64,000 bases of DNA from Paludisphaera mucosa. GTDB taxonomy: Bacteria > Planctomycetota > Planctomycetia > Isosphaerales > Isosphaeraceae. Below the pieces are notes generated by a model, which made no database searches, was not told the origin of the DNA, and was given only the letters and a program-made list of their open reading frames with translations. Where the stretch lies: the NCBI RefSeq assembly GCF_029589435.1, contig NZ_JARRAG010000001.1, forward strand, positions 920,808 through 984,807, in the 5' to 3' direction. Both the position numbers and the translations under genes were made by a program. Shown here in pieces: positions 59,388 to 64,000 of the stretch (position 1 is its first letter; each line of letters starts with the position of its first letter).

Positions 59388-60515
59388 ATGCCTGGTGATG
59401 AGAGAGAAAGGAGGCGTCCCCTGAACGCCGCCAGACGCTATCAGATAGGGTTCCTCGGGGCGCTCTTCCTCGTCCTGCTCCGGGTCGCGATCGGCTGGCA
59501 TTTCCTGACCGAAGGCGTCAAGAAATACGAGGCCGGCGAGCACGGCAAGCCCTTCTCGGCCGAGATCTACCTCAAAAACGCCAACGGCCCGTTCGCCCCC
59601 TACTTCCGCGGGATGCTGCCCGATCCCAACGGCCTCGACCTGCTGGAGCCCGAGCGGCTCAAGAAGTCGTGGACCGACATGGTCGGCGGGATCGGCCGCC
59701 ACTACGACTTCGACGAGGACCAGAAGGGGCAGGCCAAGAAGCTCCTCGACGACGCCGGCGTGTGGGCCGACTACTGGTTCCACAACCCGACGAACGTCCA
59801 GGGCCGCGAGAAGTACTACCACGACCTCCGCGAGGCCATGCTCGTCGAGCGCGACCCGAAGTCGATGTCGTTCCAGCTCGAACGCGCCTGGGACGCCCGC
59901 AAGACGCTCGACGGCGAGAAGAAGACCCTCACCGCGCCGATCGTGGCGCAGGGCGAGGACCTCAAGGCCGCCGTGATCGGCCTCGCCACGTCCGACCAGA
60001 AGCAGGCGCGGCTCGCGAGCTGGGAGTTCCCCTGGCTCAAGTCGAAGCTGCCGACCTCGGCGGCCAACGCCTACGACGGCTGGCGGCTTCGAAAGGCCGA
60101 ATATCAGGGGCCGACGACCTTTCTGGACGTGGCCAACGTACTGACGATGTACGGCCTGATCCTGATGGGGGTCTGCCTCATCCTGGGCTTCCTGACGCCG
60201 TTCTCGGCCCTCTGCGCGGCGGCCTTCCTGGCGATGATCTACTTCTCCATGCCCCCCTGGCCCGGGCTGCCCGACAACCCGAAGGTCGAGGGCAACTACT
60301 TCATCGTCAGCAAGAACCTCATCGAGCTGATCGCCTGCCTGCTGATCGCCGCCACCCCGAGCGCCCACTGGGTGGGGCTCGACGCCCTCTTCTTCGGCGC
60401 ACGCCGCCGCCGCCGCCTGGCCCGTCGCGAAGGCCTGATCGAGGCTTCCGACGACGCCGAGTACGCCGCCGACTCCCGCAAGACCGAAACCGCCCGACTC
60501 GCGAGCCGACCCTAA
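59388..60515 (+). CDS. DoxX-like membrane protein with large extracytoplasmic insert
   Basis: A 375-residue protein. LRVAIGWHFLTEGVKKYEAGEHGKPF near residue 30 is the first helix and loop of the DoxX family. A ~170-residue hydrophilic, helical insert (about 65-235, with DDAGVWADYWFHNPTNV) comes before the remaining helices (LTMYGLILMGVCLILGFLTPFSALCAAAFLAMIYFSMPP and NLIELIACLLIAATPS). A basic tail follows. In DoxX proteins the insert is not usual. The ATG at 59388 has no ribosome site, while AAAGGAGG at 59407-59414 sits 6 bases before an in-frame CTG (59421), which may be the true start. Same direction and close to apbE and the Gfo/Idh/MocA gene. Confidence 0.78.
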   Translation: MPGDERERRRPLNAARRYQIGFLGALFLVLLRVAIGWHFLTEGVKKYEAGEHGKPFSAEIYLKNANGPFAPYFRGMLPDPNGLDLLEPERLKKSWTDMVGGIGRHYDFDEDQKGQAKKLLDDAGVWADYWFHNPTNVQGREKYYHDLREAMLVERDPKSMSFQLERAWDARKTLDGEKKTLTAPIVAQGEDLKAAVIGLATSDQKQARLASWEFPWLKSKLPTSAANAYDGWRLRKAEYQGPTTFLDVANVLTMYGLILMGVCLILGFLTPFSALCAAAFLAMIYFSMPPWPGLPDNPKVEGNYFIVSKNLIELIACLLIAATPSAHWVGLDALFFGARRRRRLARREGLIEASDDAEYAADSRKTETARLASRP

Positions 60516-60545
60516 AGACGCCTACCCCTTCGAGAGGAGCCTGGG

Positions 60546-62105
60546 ATGACCAATCTGACCGCCGAACAGCGCCTTCTAGGCCGCGAGAACGCCAACCGGG
60601 CCCTGGGCATGAGCCGCCGCGACTGGCTGGCCGCCGCCGTCGCCGCCCCCGCGATGGGCGCCTATTATTTCGGCTACAAGAACGGCCTGGGTGACAAGCC
60701 GCCGGTCAAGGCGGCGATCATCGGCACCGGCGACGAGGGTTGCCAGGCCATGATCCGCTTCCACAACCGCGACTACATGAACTTCATCGGCTTCTGCGAC
60801 ATCCGCCCTTCGCAGCAGGAGCGGGCCCGCAAGGAGTTCACCAACCACAAGCAGTACACCGAGGGCGACGTCAAGGCGATCAAGCAGTATCAGAACAAGG
60901 AGGAGATGTACGCCGACCCGGACGTCGAGGTCGTCGTCATCGCCCTGCCGCTCTGGCTGCACGCCCCCGTCGCCATCGAGGCCATGAAGGCCGGCAAGCA
61001 CGTCTTCACCGAGAAGCTGATGGCCCACTCGATCGCCGAGTGCAAGGAGATGTGCCGGGTCGCCCGCGAGACCAACAAGCTGCTCGCCGTCGGCCACCAG
61101 CGGCACTACTCGGCCCTCTACGACAACGCCAACTTCCTGCTCAATAACGGCGTGCTCGGCGACGTCCGCCACATCCGGGCCCTCTGGCACCGCAACAACG
61201 CCCAGCCCCGCGTCCAGAAGGACAAGGCCGGCAACCCGGTCTATGACACCACCACGGGCCTCCCCCAGTACATGCACGACGAGAAGGGGAACCTGATCTA
61301 CCAGGACTCCTGGAAGCGGATCCCCCCCGACGCCGACAAGAACATCGACTACGCCGCCCTCGGCTACAAGAGCCTCGACGAGCTGATCAACTGGCGGCTC
61401 TACAGCCGCACCGGCGCGGGCCTGATGGCCGAGCTGGGCAGCCACCAGCTCGACGCCTGCTCGATCTTCCTGGGCAAGCGGCACCCGATCGCCGTCACCG
61501 GCGTCGGCGGCACCTACTTCTACAAGGACGGCCGCGAGGCCGACGACCACGTCTTCACCATGTTCGAGTTCCCGGGCTCGGACGAGAAGGACCGGATCGT
61601 CGTCACCTACTCCTCGATCAACACCAACTCGTTCGACGGCTACGGCGAACAGGTGATGGGGTCGAAGGGGACGATGATCGTCGCCGGCGAGAAGGAGATC
61701 CTCCTCTATAAGGAGGCCGGCGCCGCGACCCTCTCGAAGACGACGAGCGTCACCGTCGAGACCCAGAACAAGAAGCCCGTGCTGGAGACCAGCCCCAGCA
61801 CCGCCGGCCCCAGCGCGGCGACCTCGATCGGCGGCCTGGCGACGGCCGACCCGTCGCGCGGCTACCGCGAGGAGCTGGAGCACTTCGCCTACTGCATCCG
61901 CCACGGCGACGCCTCCAACTACCACGCCGACGCGGAGCACCAGCCCCGCTGCCGCGGCGAGGTCGCCCTGGCCGACGCCGTCATCGCCCTGACCACGAAC
62001 ATCGCCATGCATCAGAACCGCCGGATCGAGTTCGATCCCAAGTGGTTCGACTACGCCGCCGACGACACGCCCGACGGCTCCACCGTCGTCGCCAACCGCG
62101 GCTGA
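60546..62105 (+). CDS. Tat-exported Gfo/Idh/MocA family oxidoreductase
   Basis: A 519-residue NAD(P)-binding oxidoreductase. An N-terminal twin-arginine signal (SRRDWLAAAVAAPAMG near residues 22-37) suggests export of the folded cofactor-bound protein. The Rossmann domain has VKAAIIGTGDEGCQAM, and EKLMAHSIAECKEMCR supplies the conserved Glu-Lys. The C-terminal domain has YSRTGAGLMAELGSHQLDACSIFLG with the catalytic-site histidine. It is longer than usual (about 340-400) owing to extra loops near residues 215-285. The substrate is probably a sugar or inositol derivative. The strong AGAGGAG site is 6 bases before the ATG. It follows the DoxX-like gene by 30 bases, as in many planctomycetes. Confidence 0.88.
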   Translation: MTNLTAEQRLLGRENANRALGMSRRDWLAAAVAAPAMGAYYFGYKNGLGDKPPVKAAIIGTGDEGCQAMIRFHNRDYMNFIGFCDIRPSQQERARKEFTNHKQYTEGDVKAIKQYQNKEEMYADPDVEVVVIALPLWLHAPVAIEAMKAGKHVFTEKLMAHSIAECKEMCRVARETNKLLAVGHQRHYSALYDNANFLLNNGVLGDVRHIRALWHRNNAQPRVQKDKAGNPVYDTTTGLPQYMHDEKGNLIYQDSWKRIPPDADKNIDYAALGYKSLDELINWRLYSRTGAGLMAELGSHQLDACSIFLGKRHPIAVTGVGGTYFYKDGREADDHVFTMFEFPGSDEKDRIVVTYSSINTNSFDGYGEQVMGSKGTMIVAGEKEILLYKEAGAATLSKTTSVTVETQNKKPVLETSPSTAGPSAATSIGGLATADPSRGYREELEHFAYCIRHGDASNYHADAEHQPRCRGEVALADAVIALTTNIAMHQNRRIEFDPKWFDYAADDTPDGSTVVANRG

Positions 62106-62266
62106 TCCGCCCTCGCGGCGGGCGGAGGCTCCCCCTCCGCCCGCCGATCGCCTCCCCTCCTCTCCCGGCCCCACCGGCCCGGCGGCCCTCCTCCCACACC
62201 GAGCCGACGTCGTCTCGCGTCCTCCCGTCACGTCCGAAAAGCCAGGCTCCCATCGAGGGCCCTTCC

Positions 62267-63592
<1,326 letters not shown>

Positions 63593-63615
63593 TCCGTGCA
63601 ACGCGGCTGCAACTC

Positions 63616-63648
63616 ACGGCCTTCCCCCGCGAGGGGGGGGAAAGCCGT
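63616..63648. terminator. Hairpin between citrate synthase and the LUD gene
   Basis: Outer arms ACGGC (63616-63620) and GCCGT (63644-63648) with inner TTCCCCC (63622-63628) and a run of eight G and AAA. It is suitably placed between two convergent stops but lacks a T-run on either strand. Confidence 0.45.
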
Positions 63649-63672
63649 CGTCGACGTCGAACGACTCTTCGC

Positions 63673-64000
63673 TCACTCCACGTCGAGCGCAGTGACGACG
63701 ATCACTTCGAGCGTCCGCGGGCCGTGCACCCCTTCGACGCGATTCAATTCGATGTCGGAGGTGGCCGAGGGCCCGGAGATGAACGTGATCGGCCGATCCG
63801 GCGACTCGGCGGCGGACTGCAGCTTCACGACGGCCTCGGGGACGAGGCCGACGACCTGCTCCTGGAAGGTCACGCAGAGGTGGTAGTCGGGGACCAGGCT
63901 GATCGCGCGTCGGCCCTGGCCGGGCCCGCTGTCGAGCACGACGGTCCCGGTCTGCGAGATGCCCAGGGCGCATGCGGTCAGCACGCCGTCGCTGTGCTCC
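63673..64000 (-). CDS. LUD domain protein (LutC/YkgG-like), C-terminal part
   Basis: The gene enters from the right edge; about 109 C-terminal residues are visible. SDGVLTACALGISQTGTVVLDSG, LVPDYHLCVTFQEQVV and FISGPSATSDIELNRVEGVHGP are hallmarks of the LUD (lactate utilisation) domain of LutC/YkgG and LutB. With LutA and LutB it oxidises L-lactate. The short size after these motifs fits LutC rather than the ferredoxin-like LutB. The lutA/lutB partners would lie to the right of the window. It converges with citrate synthase. Confidence 0.85.
   Translation of the reverse strand, partial: EHSDGVLTACALGISQTGTVVLDSGPGQGRRAISLVPDYHLCVTFQEQVVGLVPEAVVKLQSAAESPDRPITFISGPSATSDIELNRVEGVHGPRTLEVIVVTALDVE

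Noticed and set aside
58221-60368. A 715-codon frame on minus opposite apbE and the DoxX-like gene
   Set aside because: Composition is Gly/Arg/Asp/Val-rich without a hydrophobic core, and two well-recognised genes lie on the plus strand.

Overview
This is a GC-rich (by eye roughly two-thirds G+C), gene-dense piece of bacterial chromosome. It reads as a member of the Planctomycetota, most likely the Isosphaeraceae (Paludisphaera/Singulisphaera/Tautonia-like). The reasons are the family content and its combination: two PEP-CTERM proteins, a formylglycine sulfatase next to a TIGR03067-type protein, a DUF1573 protein, a twin-arginine Gfo/Idh/MocA oxidoreductase behind a DoxX-like membrane protein, a secreted multi-EF-hand protein, zinc-ribbon/membrane proteins and a large repeat-helical secreted protein. 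No phage, transposase, integrase, CRISPR array or rRNA was seen. The lineage is inferred from content only.

Layout. 1-2.1 kb (minus): a cut-off GH18-like secreted hydrolase, a rhomboid protease and a zinc-ribbon membrane protein. 2.3-6.6 kb (plus): a secreted coiled-coil protein, then a molybdenum-cofactor block: XdhC-like protein, a fused MocA-MoaD, moaE and moaA. 6.6-8.7 kb (minus): a twin-arginine amidohydrolase and an enolase-superfamily enzyme. 8.9-10.9 kb (plus): two tandem YkgJ-type Cys-cluster proteins, an HU/IHF protein behind a strong promoter, and a small possible lipoprotein. 11-17.8 kb: an alpha/beta hydrolase, lpxA, a SHOCT-like protein, a Gly/Met-rich secreted protein, an orphan anti-sigma-like pair, ribD and rex. 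17.9-22.3 kb: tRNA-Gln, then (minus) a translationally coupled cheR-cheB-hybrid histidine kinase unit and an M24 peptidase. 22.5-24.9 kb: two PEP-CTERM proteins and tRNA-Met. 25-30.7 kb: ettA, a decayed methyltransferase, a YsnF/DUF2382 stress-type protein and recQ. 31-36.7 kb: TolC-type protein, EF-hand protein, CoA-disulfide reductase-rhodanese fusion and an HSL-type esterase. 36.6-42.9 kb (minus): repeat-helical protein, MFS transporter, glycosyltransferase and DUF1573 protein. 43.4-49.1 kb (plus): two STAS proteins, a PilZ protein, a zinc-ribbon/secreted pair and a DksA-type zinc-finger protein. 49.3-52.6 kb (minus): RRM protein, mobA, TIGR03067 protein and sulfatase. 52.9-55.5 kb (plus): HtrA-like protease and trpD. 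55.5-58 kb (minus): GNAT, a second rhomboid, a STAS protein and a small conserved-looking protein. 58.3-63.6 kb (plus): apbE, DoxX-like, Gfo/Idh/MocA and citrate synthase. The right edge is a cut-off LUD-domain (LutC-like) gene on minus.

How it works together. The 3.2-6.6 kb block encodes MPT synthesis steps (MoaA, MoaD domain, MoaE) plus late cofactor handling (XdhC, MocA domain); mobA, 43 kb away, would make the bis-MGD form. The cheR-cheB-kinase unit joins methyl-based adaptation enzymes to a phosphorelay without a visible receptor, CheA or CheW. The 43-45 kb region looks like signalling by partner switching or c-di-GMP (STAS, STAS, PilZ). Most promoters that could be read are sigma70-like (TTGAC-type -35, TATAAT-like -10). 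Many start sites were settled by Shine-Dalgarno position, including GTG, TTG and possibly one CTG start.

The most unusual things seen are: a MocA-MoaD fusion whose terminal Gly-Gly is followed by extra residues; a methyltransferase gene with three stop codons but no frameshift; the kinase gene whose stop lies inside the antisense of tRNA-Gln; a perfect palindrome filling the spacer of a strong promoter at 45.0 kb; and an internally duplicated glycine-zipper/YsnF protein.
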